A stretch of 34,917 nucleotides of DNA from Clostridia bacterium (lineage in GTDB: Bacteria; Bacillota; Clostridia; TANB77; CAG-508): NCBI GenBank assembly GCA_017470645.1, contig JAFUYJ010000012.1:1-34917 (forward strand), read 5' to 3'. Within the stretch, counting starts at the first letter, position 1. Every line of letters starts with the position of its first letter. Of this stretch, positions 15,427-23,516 are shown piece after piece. The position numbers and the translations under genes are program-made. Below the pieces are notes generated by a model. It did no database searches. It worked only from the letters and a program-made list of their open reading frames with translations, and was not told where the DNA came from.

Positions 15427-17706
15427 TTATTCATTTCCTTTTAAACTTGTAACCATATCAACTGTGTCTATTTTTTTAGCTAATCGTTTGTTAACTATAA
15501 ATGATACAACCAAAGTACCAACTACTGCATATATATATGACCATATTTTTACTTTAGCACTAAAATCATAGTCAACTGATAATGCCATTTTAAAAATGTA
15601 GTCTGTCATAAAGAATCCTAATGGCAATCCTGCAATCATTCCAATTACAGTAAGCCATGTATTTTGCATAGTAAATATTTTTTTGATTTGTTTACCTTTA
15701 AATCCTAACACTTTCAAAGTAGCAAATTGATATTGTTTTTCTGATAATGATAATATACCCAAATTATAAATAATTACTGCTCCTAAAATTGCCGCTACTA
15801 CAATCATTATTACAATAACTGTTTTCATTGTTTTTAGCATACTTTCCATTCCAGACTTTAACTCTTTTATATCCTGAATAGTTTTTGCTCCTTCTAATTT
15901 CTCTACATTTGATAAATCTTCATTTGTATACAAACTATCTGGTCTATATGTTAAACCTAAAGATTCATAAAAATCTCTTGTCATATTTAAAGATTGACTT
16001 TGTGGATCTCTGTTTAATCCTGCAATTTTTGTCTTGTACCAATTACTATCTCCAAATATGTGCCATTCTATCTCATCTCCAACTTTCAAGTGTAATGTAT
16101 TAGCTAATTTTTCAGTAATATAAACACCATCTGATGAAATATCAATATACTCTCTCTTATGACCAGTATATTTTAAGTAATCTAATGCATCATTTACAGT
16201 TAATGTATTTGTTTCCTTTTTATCTCCATTTTTTATTTCAATTCCTAATCCTTGAGATGTATTGTCTCCGTATTTATTTGTTAAATTGTTTAATTGTTCT
16301 TCCGTATAATCATCAGCCAAAGTTATTTTATATTTGAAATTGCAAATTTTCTCAAACTCCCAATCTAAATAAGAATTCATTGAATCTAGCATTCCAAAAG
16401 CGCATACTATAAGCATAGTACAACCAACCACTCCAACTATTGCCATTATACTTCTACCTTTGTTTCTGAAAACATCTCTTAAATTCCATTTTGTCGCAAC
16501 AGATGCTTTTCTAAATATTGGTAGTGAAGTAATATTGAACTTTGTATTTTTTACTTTTGGCATTTGAATTCTTAATGCCTCTGATGCTGATTCTTTAAGA
16601 ATTTTTCTACAAGATAAATACGTTATAAATGTTGTAATTAACACAACTGCCGTTGCAAGTATATATGATGTTGGAAGAATTTTAATACTATATACAGGAA
16701 CTTCGTAATACTCCATTTCCATATTTAAAAAGAATATTCCTAAAGAAAAAGCCCCTGCTAGAAGTCCTAATATGCTTGCTATTAAGCTAACATAGAATCC
16801 ATAACTTACATAATGTGCAACAATTTTTCCTTTTTTAAACCCTAATGCTTTTAATGTTCCTATTTGAGTTCTTTGTTTTTTTACAAATCTATTCATTGTT
16901 GTAACAACTGATAATACAGCAATAATTAAGAATAATGCTGTAAGCACTCCTGAATAAGTATCACCCTCTTCAATTTCACTTTGATAAGATTTATATGATA
17001 CGCTATCATCCCTATCTGTAACAGCTAATGCAGATGATATATTATTTTCAATATCAGCTTTTGTTTCGTCTAACTTATTAGTATCATCTATATCTACCAT
17101 AAAAGAGTTAAACTGATTACTTCCTGGAAATTCGTTTACTGACAAATATACATATCCAAACTTACTATGGTCTGGGAATATTTCCGTTTCATCCTTTACT
17201 ACATATACATGGTCTGGAGTTTCTATTAAACCTAAAACCTTTTGTGTAGTTTCATACTCTTCAAGTTTTATTGTTATAGTATCGCCAACCTTTAAATTCT
17301 TCTGTTGAGCAAGATAGTAATCTACCCAAACACCATTCTTATCTTTACTAAACCCTTCTCCATCTAGCACATAAAATTTTGATATTTTGTTTGATTCGAT
17401 AAAATTAATTTCCAAATCAACTCCATCCCAAGCGCCTCTTGTTGTTAGCTTTCTTTCAACGTCTTTTACATTTGAAATAGTCTTTATCTTTTCGAAATCT
17501 TCAGTTGTAAATGCTCTACCTTGTACCCAAATATCTTGAAGATTATTGTTCTTATAGTATTCATCCGCGCTTACTGCCATTCCGTCCATATATGCATGTA
17601 TACCTGCAAAAACAAATACTCCTAAAAATACCATTAAAAAGATTGTAATAAATTGTGTTTTATTTTGCTTAATATCTCTAAAAAGTTTTTTAGATAATTT
17701 ACTCAT
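15427..17706 (-). CDS. ABC transporter permease with two FtsX domains
   Basis: A 759-residue membrane protein of the two-FtsX-domain type. After a first membrane segment (about 16-38, ITIFLMVFLGVFVFAGIHA) comes an extracytoplasmic domain. A three-segment FtsX block follows, with the QIGTLKALGFKKGKI motif (about 255-385), then a short loop. A second half begins with a membrane segment near 425, a second extracytoplasmic domain and a final three-segment FtsX block with FATLKVLGFKGKQI. It works with the ATPase gene that ends one base before its ATG (TAG-A-ATG), so translation is coupled. Probable role: export or membrane defence against a peptide or drug. Substrate unknown. Confidence 0.93.
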   Translation of the reverse strand: MSKLSKKLFRDIKQNKTQFITIFLMVFLGVFVFAGIHAYMDGMAVSADEYYKNNNLQDIWVQGRAFTTEDFEKIKTISNVKDVERKLTTRGAWDGVDLEINFIESNKISKFYVLDGEGFSKDKNGVWVDYYLAQQKNLKVGDTITIKLEEYETTQKVLGLIETPDHVYVVKDETEIFPDHSKFGYVYLSVNEFPGSNQFNSFMVDIDDTNKLDETKADIENNISSALAVTDRDDSVSYKSYQSEIEEGDTYSGVLTALFLIIAVLSVVTTMNRFVKKQRTQIGTLKALGFKKGKIVAHYVSYGFYVSLIASILGLLAGAFSLGIFFLNMEMEYYEVPVYSIKILPTSYILATAVVLITTFITYLSCRKILKESASEALRIQMPKVKNTKFNITSLPIFRKASVATKWNLRDVFRNKGRSIMAIVGVVGCTMLIVCAFGMLDSMNSYLDWEFEKICNFKYKITLADDYTEEQLNNLTNKYGDNTSQGLGIEIKNGDKKETNTLTVNDALDYLKYTGHKREYIDISSDGVYITEKLANTLHLKVGDEIEWHIFGDSNWYKTKIAGLNRDPQSQSLNMTRDFYESLGLTYRPDSLYTNEDLSNVEKLEGAKTIQDIKELKSGMESMLKTMKTVIVIMIVVAAILGAVIIYNLGILSLSEKQYQFATLKVLGFKGKQIKKIFTMQNTWLTVIGMIAGLPLGFFMTDYIFKMALSVDYDFSAKVKIWSYIYAVVGTLVVSFIVNKRLAKKIDTVDMVTSLKGNE

Positions 17707-17707
17707 T

Positions 17708-18418
17708 CTACCATTTCACCTCATCAATCTTTTTAGGATTTTCATTCTTTGTAACACTTTCAATTCCACCGTTTTTTACTCTTACTACGGTATCTGCTAC
17801 ATCTGCAAATAAGCTATTGTGAGTAACTATTATAACTGTATTACTTCCATTATTCATATCACATTGTTTTCTTAATAGTTTTAAAACATCAACGCCTGTT
17901 TTTGAATCTAAAGCTCCTGTTGGCTCATCACAAAGTAATAGAGCTGGATTCTTTGAAATAGCTCTTGCTATTGAAACTCTTTGTTGCTCTCCACCTGATA
18001 ACTGACTTGGAAATTTATTTATGTGTTCCTCTAGTCCTACTTCTTTTAATGCAGTTTTAGCATCAATTGGATTACTTACCAAGTCTTTTACTAATTCAAC
18101 ATTTTCCAATACTGTTAGTGTTGGTAAAATATTATAAAATTGGAATATAAAGCCAATATTTTCTGCTCTATAATCTGTTAATTGTGCTTCATTATAGTTT
18201 GAAATATCTTTTCCATCAACTATAATTTGACCTGATGTTACCTTATCCATTCCTCCTATTATATTTAACAATGTTGATTTACCAGCACCAGATGGTCCTA
18301 AAATTACTACAAACTCCCCTTTAGCAATTTTTAAATCAATATTATCTAGAGCTTTAAACTCTTTTTCACCTGTTTTGTAAGTTTTACTTACTCCTTTTAA
18401 TTCAATTATATTTTCCAT
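17708..18418 (-). CDS. ABC transporter ATP-binding protein (LolD/MacB-type)
   Basis: A 236-residue ATPase with Walker A GPSGAGKSTLL, Q-loop FIFQFYNIL, signature LSGGEQQRVSIARAI and Walker B LLCDEPTGALD, plus a switch histidine (VTHNS). It energises the two-FtsX-domain permease downstream. The ATG at 18418 has AAAGGAGGAACA upstream. The promoter (18463-18491) lies between two operator-like palindromes shared with the divergent TetR gene, so the exporter is probably repressed until the TetR ligand appears. Confidence 0.95.
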   Translation of the reverse strand: MENIIELKGVSKTYKTGEKEFKALDNIDLKIAKGEFVVILGPSGAGKSTLLNIIGGMDKVTSGQIIVDGKDISNYNEAQLTDYRAENIGFIFQFYNILPTLTVLENVELVKDLVSNPIDAKTALKEVGLEEHINKFPSQLSGGEQQRVSIARAISKNPALLLCDEPTGALDSKTGVDVLKLLRKQCDMNNGSNTVIIVTHNSLFADVADTVVRVKNGGIESVTKNENPKKIDEVKW

Positions 18419-18434
18419 TGTTCCTCCTTTTATA

Positions 18435-18454
18435 TATGAACTTTATTTCACATT
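18435..18454. promoter_or_regulatory. Operator-like palindrome 1 (TetR/ABC intergenic region)
   Basis: TATGAA-CTTTAT-TTCACATT, core TGAA-N6-TTCA. It lies downstream of the -10 of the ABC promoter, where a bound repressor would block transcription. It matches operator 2 when one is inverted. Confidence 0.62.
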
Positions 18455-18462
18455 TCTTGACT

Positions 18463-18491
18463 ATTATAAACTTTTATAATTATAATGTCAA
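18463..18491 (-). promoter_or_regulatory. Sigma-A promoter of the ABC exporter
   Basis: On the minus strand, TTGACA (18491-18486), a 17-nt spacer, TATAAT (18468-18463). Both hexamers are perfect. It is flanked by the two operator-like palindromes, so it should be strong unless repressed. Confidence 0.88.
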
Positions 18492-18495
18492 TACT

Positions 18496-18515
18496 AATGT
18501 GAATTTTATTTCATA
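18496..18515. promoter_or_regulatory. Operator-like palindrome 2 (TetR/ABC intergenic region)
   Basis: AATGTGAA-TTTTAT-TTCATA, core TGAA-N6-TTCA. The first 8 and last 6 bases equal those of inverted operator 1. It lies just upstream of the ABC -35 and 8 bp before the tetR -35. Confidence 0.62.
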
Positions 18516-18523
18516 TTTTTATA

Positions 18524-18552
18524 TTGATTTTGTTTTGACTATGTTGTATAAT
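18524..18552 (+). promoter_or_regulatory. Promoter of the TetR gene
   Basis: TTGATT (18524-18529), a 17-nt spacer, TATAAT (18547-18552) close to a TG dinucleotide. Operator 2 is adjacent, suggesting autoregulation. Confidence 0.75.
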
Positions 18553-18585
18553 AGAAAAAGATTATAATTTAAGGAGATTTATTTT

Positions 18586-19188
18586 ATGGGAAATACTGAT
18601 ATAAGAAAACCAATTCAAAAACGCTCAATAGAAACTAAAGAAAAAATATTAAAAGCCGGATTCGAATTAATATGTGAAAAAGGATATTACAACACAAATA
18701 CAGCTGAAATAGCTAAAGCAGCTAATGTTTCAACTGGAATTGTGTATCAATATTTTAAAGATAAACATGATATTTTAATTGAAAGCTTACAGTCCTTTGG
18801 CAGTTCTGTTTTTTATCCTATGATAAAAATTTCAGAGAAAGACTTTGTTAAAAATGACCTAGATACGATTTTAAGAAATATGATTAATAAATTTATTAAA
18901 AATCATAAAGTTTCTCATTCAGCACATAAGGAAATTATGGCAATGGTGCATTCCGATGATGAAGTTGCTGAAATATATCATCATTCTGAAATTGAAATGA
19001 CAGATAATCTAACAGAAATATTTTCACATAATGGTATTGAAACTGAACATTTAAAAGAGAAAGTTCATGTTGCTATTAATCTAATAGATGATCTTTGTCA
19101 TGAAGTTGTGTATCACAAGCATGACTCTATGGATTATAGTGTTATGATTGATATTGTGGTAGAATGCATTAAGAATTTATTGGGATAA
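18586..19188 (+). CDS. TetR/AcrR family transcriptional regulator
   Basis: A 200-residue regulator with the family N-terminal helix-turn-helix at about 17-63 (TKEKILKAGFELICEKGYYN, then TAEIAKAANVSTGIVYQYFKDK). The remainder is an all-helical ligand-binding domain rich in histidine. It is divergent from the ABC exporter at 15427-18418 and probably represses it by binding the two matching palindromes in the 167-bp gap. The ATG at 18586 has TAAGGAGAT upstream. The ligand is unknown. The large palindrome B begins 18 bp after the stop. Confidence 0.94.
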   Translation: MGNTDIRKPIQKRSIETKEKILKAGFELICEKGYYNTNTAEIAKAANVSTGIVYQYFKDKHDILIESLQSFGSSVFYPMIKISEKDFVKNDLDTILRNMINKFIKNHKVSHSAHKEIMAMVHSDDEVAEIYHHSEIEMTDNLTEIFSHNGIETEHLKEKVHVAINLIDDLCHEVVYHKHDSMDYSVMIDIVVECIKNLLG

Positions 19189-19206
19189 ATTTAAAATCTA
19201 AGAATT

Positions 19207-19504
19207 GAAACTTATAGGGACACAAGATAAAATGTCTAAGAGATGGGTTAGTTGATTTTCGAAGACGGACAGCTTTAGATAAATATATTTAAACGGAGTA
19301 CGAGGCGCGCAGTTTGGCACGTTTTAGTATAACCGATAAAAGGAGCTCTAAACATGAACATTCATCATAATCAGAACTCCTTTTATCTTATACTAAAACC
19401 GGCCAGTAAGCCTACGAAGTTAAATATATTTATCTAAAACCGTCCATCTTCGAAAATCAACTAACCCATCTCTTAGACATTTTATCAGTGTCCCCAAAAG
19501 TTTC
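19207..19504. repeat. Large composite palindrome, copy B (about 298 bp)
   Basis: Two long arms (19207-19292 and 19420-19504) are nearly complementary, for example GATGGGTTAGTTGATTTTCG in the left arm and its complement in the right. The outer 30 bases match palindrome C. The centre (19314-19413) holds a second hairpin almost identical in stem to palindrome A but with another apical loop. It fills the gap between the convergent tetR and trmR genes (18 and 9 bp from their stops) and could terminate both. No open frame is inside. Confidence 0.88.
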
Positions 19505-19513
19505 ATTTTAAAT

Positions 19514-20101
19514 TTAAATTTTATGACTAATAGCCAATCCATCTCCAACTTCCAATATCTCAGTATCCAAATTAGCGTCCTCATTAACCCTAGCAATATA
19601 CTCTCTTAAATTTCTAACTGCCGTACGTTGCTTATGCTTGTTATAATCACTCATCACATACCCTTTATACAATACATTATCAGCTATTATAACACCTTTA
19701 TCATTTAGCATTCGTAATGCTTGCTCTAAGAAAAATGGATATTTTCCTTTTGCTGCATCTATAAACACCACATCATATTTACCGTTCAACGTAGGTAAAA
19801 TATCTACTGCATCCCCCTCATAAAGTTTAATTTTATCTTCCACACCAACTTTTACGAAGTTTTCTTTTGCTTGAGCAATTCTTTCTTCATCTCTTTCTAT
19901 TGTATCTATTCTTCCTCCATCTTGTAAATACTCTGAAAAGCACATTGCTGAATATCCAACTGCTGCTCCTATTTCTAGTATGTTTTTTGGTTTTGTTTCT
20001 GTTAGTATTTTGGCAATTACTTCTAATGTATCATCCATTATAATTGGAATATGCTCCTCCAATGCTTTTTCTTTTATTTTCATTAATTCTTCTTTGTTCA
20101 T
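19514..20101 (-). CDS. trmR: Class I SAM-dependent O-methyltransferase, probably TrmR (tRNA 5-hydroxyuridine methyltransferase)
   Basis: The family 3 O-methyltransferase fold is clear: PKNILEIGAAVGYSAMCFSEYL (SAM-binding glycine motif), TIERDEERIAQAKENF, YDVVFIDAAKGKY and VIIADNVLYKGYV (metal and substrate loop). B. subtilis TrmR (YrrM) has this fold and methylates 5-hydroxyuridine made by TrhP; trhP lies 4.2 kb away on the same strand. I chose the ATG at 20101 (195 residues) because AGGAAGG is 5 nt upstream; an in-frame TTG at 20125 would overlap the preceding gene. It is the last gene after the ABC-2 operon (16-nt gap). Function as TrmR is inferred from family and gene pair. Confidence 0.85.
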   Translation of the reverse strand: MNKEELMKIKEKALEEHIPIIMDDTLEVIAKILTETKPKNILEIGAAVGYSAMCFSEYLQDGGRIDTIERDEERIAQAKENFVKVGVEDKIKLYEGDAVDILPTLNGKYDVVFIDAAKGKYPFFLEQALRMLNDKGVIIADNVLYKGYVMSDYNKHKQRTAVRNLREYIARVNEDANLDTEILEVGDGLAISHKI

Positions 20102-20117
20102 TTTTACCTTCCTCTTC

Positions 20118-21266
20118 TTATCCAATCTTTCTTTTCTTTGAAGCTACAATATTTGCAATAATTACGAATAAAATTGCAAACCCAAGCATTACTCCCATAT
20201 TAATTATCAGTGGTTTCAAAGTTTCAATATTAAAAACTTCCAACTCAGCTACTGCATCATTTGTTTTTACATAGTAATATGTAGGTAGTACATGTGCCAT
20301 AGCCTTTACAGATTGTGGCATAAATTCCATAGGTACAAAAACTCCACATAAAAAACTTGAGCCTAATGCAACTACGTTTACTATTCCATTAACCGCATTT
20401 TTATTAGAAACAATTCTACCTATTAAAAATGCAAGTGCCGTTGCGCACATTGTAAATACGAATGAATTTATTATGTACACAGCCCCATGTGATGTGAACA
20501 TTATATCCCCAACTAGAACAAAACTTGCTATAACATACAATAACCATACAGTTACCGCATATACACAATTAGATAATAGTAAATCTTTATTGTGTTTTTT
20601 GTAACTCATGGAACTTATTACTGTTCTCTTGCGTATTTTTTCACTGTTAAATACTGATAATACCAAACAGATTATATATATCAAGCACGCTAAAATACTG
20701 TAACTTGCAAAATTATAGTAAAATGATGCCTTGCTTAATGTTGTTGTATCCAGTTTTGAAGTTATTTCAGCGTCAACTTTTTTAGATAAAGTTTCATTTA
20801 CTTTTTCTATTAGTTCAGCCTCAGATTTTATACTTTTTTGATACGTACTAGCCACACTAAGATATCTTTTCACAAGCATTTCAGCATATTCGGAAGTATA
20901 ATCTCCTGTACGCTTAATTTCTAGTTCAGGAGCATTTCCAGCCATAAAATCGTTATGATAGTTCTCTGGAATATATACAATATAACTTACATCCGAATAA
21001 AAAAGTGCATCATTTCTTGCTTCTTCATTATCTGCAATTTCCGGTGTCTCGCTGTTTTCTTTTATATATTTGATAAAATCTTTTGTAATTCCCACTTCTT
21101 CATCTTTATTAACAATTAAAACTGATGGCTTAGTAGCTTCAAATTCAGTAGTTGGTTTATTTGCGCTCATGTTTATTCCACCAAATACTAATAGTAGAAC
21201 TGTATAAAAAATAACCATTCCTCTATTTTTCTTTAATATTTTTAAAAATGTTTTAAATACTGTCAT
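20118..21266 (-). CDS. ABC-2 type permease, second subunit
   Basis: A 382-residue membrane protein with one N-terminal segment (about 15-33), an extracytoplasmic domain to about 180 and five to six C-terminal segments including NSFVFTMCATALAFLIGRIV. This is the YhgE/Pip-like ABC-2 layout. It overlaps the preceding permease gene by 14 nt and forms a three-gene exporter with it and the ATPase at 22428-23366. Substrate unknown. The sequence LGSSFLCGVFVPMEFMP is typical of the ABC-2 family. Confidence 0.9.
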   Translation of the reverse strand: MTVFKTFLKILKKNRGMVIFYTVLLLVFGGINMSANKPTTEFEATKPSVLIVNKDEEVGITKDFIKYIKENSETPEIADNEEARNDALFYSDVSYIVYIPENYHNDFMAGNAPELEIKRTGDYTSEYAEMLVKRYLSVASTYQKSIKSEAELIEKVNETLSKKVDAEITSKLDTTTLSKASFYYNFASYSILACLIYIICLVLSVFNSEKIRKRTVISSMSYKKHNKDLLLSNCVYAVTVWLLYVIASFVLVGDIMFTSHGAVYIINSFVFTMCATALAFLIGRIVSNKNAVNGIVNVVALGSSFLCGVFVPMEFMPQSVKAMAHVLPTYYYVKTNDAVAELEVFNIETLKPLIINMGVMLGFAILFVIIANIVASKKRKIG

Positions 21267-22428
21267 ATTTCTGCCTCCTTAAACTAAAGAATGATATTGC
21301 TATTAGTATAAAAGCAAAAATTAACAAACTAGCAACATTAAAATAATATCTATCTAATGTGTCATAATAGTATAATGAGTAAAATCCATCTGTAATCATA
21401 TTTGCTGGGTTTAATTTATTTATTATTGGTACATTTTTATCAATTACATATTTCATCGATACACCCATCATACCTGCTAAAAAACATCCTAGCATTGTAA
21501 TTCCTATTAAAATTCCGGATTTTGCATTATCACTTGCTTTAACTAGAGAAGCAACTGCTACGCCCATTGATAATCCTGTAAAGCTTCCCACCATTGAAAG
21601 CAATATTATTAATCCTACATTGTTTCCATAATCCACCTTTAACACGAAAACTGTATATACGAACAACAACGCCAATCCTACTAGTTGAGCTACATATCCT
21701 GCTAACAAACTACTTATTAGTAATTTTGCTTTATTCATTGGTGATATTGATATTCTTTTACCTTGATTTGTCATATTAGCTAGGTTTTGATTTATTGCAA
21801 CCATGCCTAATATTCCACCATATAGGCAAGCCATTGCTATTAATGTATAGAATTCTATCATCATATAATCTAAGTTTTTGTTTGATATATTTTTTAATTT
21901 TATTTCATTGTTTTGTGCCAATTCATTTGCTTTATGAAGGATTTCTTCTGTATTTATATTCTCTGGCATTACACTTTCCTTCATCTCATGCTCTACTATA
22001 TTACTTAACATATTACTTCTTTGAGCTATTTCCTCAACAACATATTTAAATATTGTTTGATTTGTTCCGCTCTTAACAAAAGTCACTTTTGGAGTTTCTC
22101 CTTCTAACTTCATATATCCAACTATATCGTCGTTTTCAAGAAGCTTTTTTGCTTCATCTTCTGAAACATATTTTGTATTAAACATTCGATCTTCACTTGA
22201 TTCATCACTTAGTTGTTTAAACACTGTTTTATAAGCTTCATTATTTTCCAAATCATCATTATTTACTATGGCAATATCAATAATGTCAAACTTTTCAGTA
22301 TCTGCAATATTTGAAAATGCCAAATTAAATAACGTTCCTAATATTATTGGAAAGGCAAAGGTCCAAAATATTAGCATTTTATTTCTAAAGAGAGTTTTTA
22401 AGGAATATTTAAAATTATGTATAAACAT
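21253..22428 (-). CDS. ABC-2 type permease, first subunit
   Basis: A 391-residue permease of the same layout as its neighbour: membrane segment at about 18-38 (NKMLIFWTFAFPIILGTLFN), extracytoplasmic region to about 185, then six segments. The sequence MVAINQNLANMTNQGKRISISP matches the ABC-2 cytoplasmic coupling region. Its ATG overlaps the ATPase stop (TAATG), so expression is coupled. The two permeases probably form a heterodimer. Confidence 0.9.
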   Translation of the reverse strand: MFIHNFKYSLKTLFRNKMLIFWTFAFPIILGTLFNLAFSNIADTEKFDIIDIAIVNNDDLENNEAYKTVFKQLSDESSEDRMFNTKYVSEDEAKKLLENDDIVGYMKLEGETPKVTFVKSGTNQTIFKYVVEEIAQRSNMLSNIVEHEMKESVMPENINTEEILHKANELAQNNEIKLKNISNKNLDYMMIEFYTLIAMACLYGGILGMVAINQNLANMTNQGKRISISPMNKAKLLISSLLAGYVAQLVGLALLFVYTVFVLKVDYGNNVGLIILLSMVGSFTGLSMGVAVASLVKASDNAKSGILIGITMLGCFLAGMMGVSMKYVIDKNVPIINKLNPANMITDGFYSLYYYDTLDRYYFNVASLLIFAFILIAISFFSLRRQKYDSI

Positions 22429-23366
22429 TAGTCTCTAAGTTCCTTTCCTGTTAACTCTAAAAATACATCATTTAGTGTAGGTCTTTCTGAATAAATTTTA
22501 TTATATTTTATACTCTCTTTTTTCAAATAATCTATCATATCTACTAGATTGTTTTTGCCTTCTATATATGTAACTAATAAAGTGTTTCCATCATATGTTA
22601 CTTCATCAACATTGTTGTTTGATTTGATATTTTCTATGTATTTATCATCTAAATTGTTTACTTCAACAGTTACTTTTTCTTCTATTCTTGCTAACTCTTT
22701 TAATTCATCTGTTGTTCCAGATGCAAGAATTGTTCCTTTGTCTAAGATGATTACTCTATCACAAAGAATTTCAACTTCTTCCATGTAATGAGTTGTATAC
22801 ACTATTGTTGCTCCATTATCTCTTAAAGTTTTAATTCCATCTAAAATATTATTTCTGCTTTGTGGGTCTACCGCTACTGTTGGTTCATCAAAGAAAATAA
22901 GTTCTGGTTTATGTGCAATTCCACAAGCTATATTTAACCTTCTTAATAAACCTCCTGATAGTTTCTTTGGATAGAATTTTTTAAAATCTTTTAATCCAAC
23001 TAATTCAATAGCATCTTCAACATATTTTTTTCTTGTCTCTTTGTCCTTTATATATAGTCCACAAAAATAGTCAATATTTTCATAAACGGTTAATTCATCA
23101 AACACTGAAACATCTTGGAAAACAACACCAATTTTTGATTTTATATCATAACTATCTGGTTTCATCTCTTTCCCAAATATTTTTATTATCCCATTATTAT
23201 AGTTTAATAGTGATAAAATACAATTGATTGTTGTAGATTTACCACTTCCATTTGGTCCTAACAATCCTAGTATTTCGCCTTTTTTTACTTCAAATGATAA
23301 ATCGTCAATTGCTTTTAATTCTTTGTATTGTTTTACAAGATTTTTTATTTCAATAACATTTTCCAA
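22428..23366 (-). CDS. ABC-2 transporter ATP-binding protein
   Basis: A 312-residue ATPase of the drug/DrrA-like type. It has Walker A GPNGSGKSTTI, signature KLSGGLLRRLNIACGIA (normally LSGGMxQR; here the third position is L and Q is replaced by R) and Walker B LIFFDEPTVAVD. A C-terminal extension follows (about 220-312), as in ABC-2 exporters. The start is TTG at 23366, chosen for the AGGAGG 8 nt upstream and the usual family N-terminus. It is the first gene of the exporter-trmR operon. An inverted repeat lies over the probable promoter. Confidence 0.93.
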   Translation of the reverse strand: MENVIEIKNLVKQYKELKAIDDLSFEVKKGEILGLLGPNGSGKSTTINCILSLLNYNNGIIKIFGKEMKPDSYDIKSKIGVVFQDVSVFDELTVYENIDYFCGLYIKDKETRKKYVEDAIELVGLKDFKKFYPKKLSGGLLRRLNIACGIAHKPELIFFDEPTVAVDPQSRNNILDGIKTLRDNGATIVYTTHYMEEVEILCDRVIILDKGTILASGTTDELKELARIEEKVTVEVNNLDDKYIENIKSNNNVDEVTYDGNTLLVTYIEGKNNLVDMIDYLKKESIKYNKIYSERPTLNDVFLELTGKELRD

Positions 23367-23401
23367 TTTTAAATCCTCCTTTTATTTAATAAAAATCTTT
23401 T

Positions 23402-23444
23402 ATAATCCAAGGATTATTATACATTACAATGTCAAAATAGTCTA
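23402..23444 (-). promoter_or_regulatory. Probable promoter of the ABC-2 operon with overlapping palindrome
   Basis: On the minus strand TATAAT (23421-23416) is a perfect -10. The best -35 at 17-nt spacing is TAGACT (23444-23439). A perfect inverted repeat ATAATCC-AA-GGATTAT (23402-23417) overlaps the downstream edge of the -10. This placement suits a repressor site. No regulator gene is adjacent. Confidence 0.5.
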
Positions 23445-23481
23445 GCAAATCACCACAAAATATTACAAAATAGATAGCCAA

Positions 23482-23513
23482 AAAAGAAAGCTACAAAACT
23501 GTAGCTTTCTTTT
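23482..23513 (-). terminator. Terminator of the carbohydrate-binding-type gene
   Basis: AAAAGAAAGCTACA (23482-23495), loop AAAC, complement (23500-23513). On the minus strand it ends in TTTTTT. It starts 4 nt after the stop of the upstream minus-strand gene. Confidence 0.9.
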
Positions 23514-23516
23514 ACA

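Noticed and set aside
13844..19413. Integron attC sites or a CRISPR array
   Set aside because: No integrase, cassette array, cas genes or regularly spaced direct repeats are present; only two hairpin copies far apart.
20102..20125. TTG start for the methyltransferase at 20125
   Set aside because: It overlaps the upstream gene, and the AGGAAGG RBS serves the ATG at 20101.
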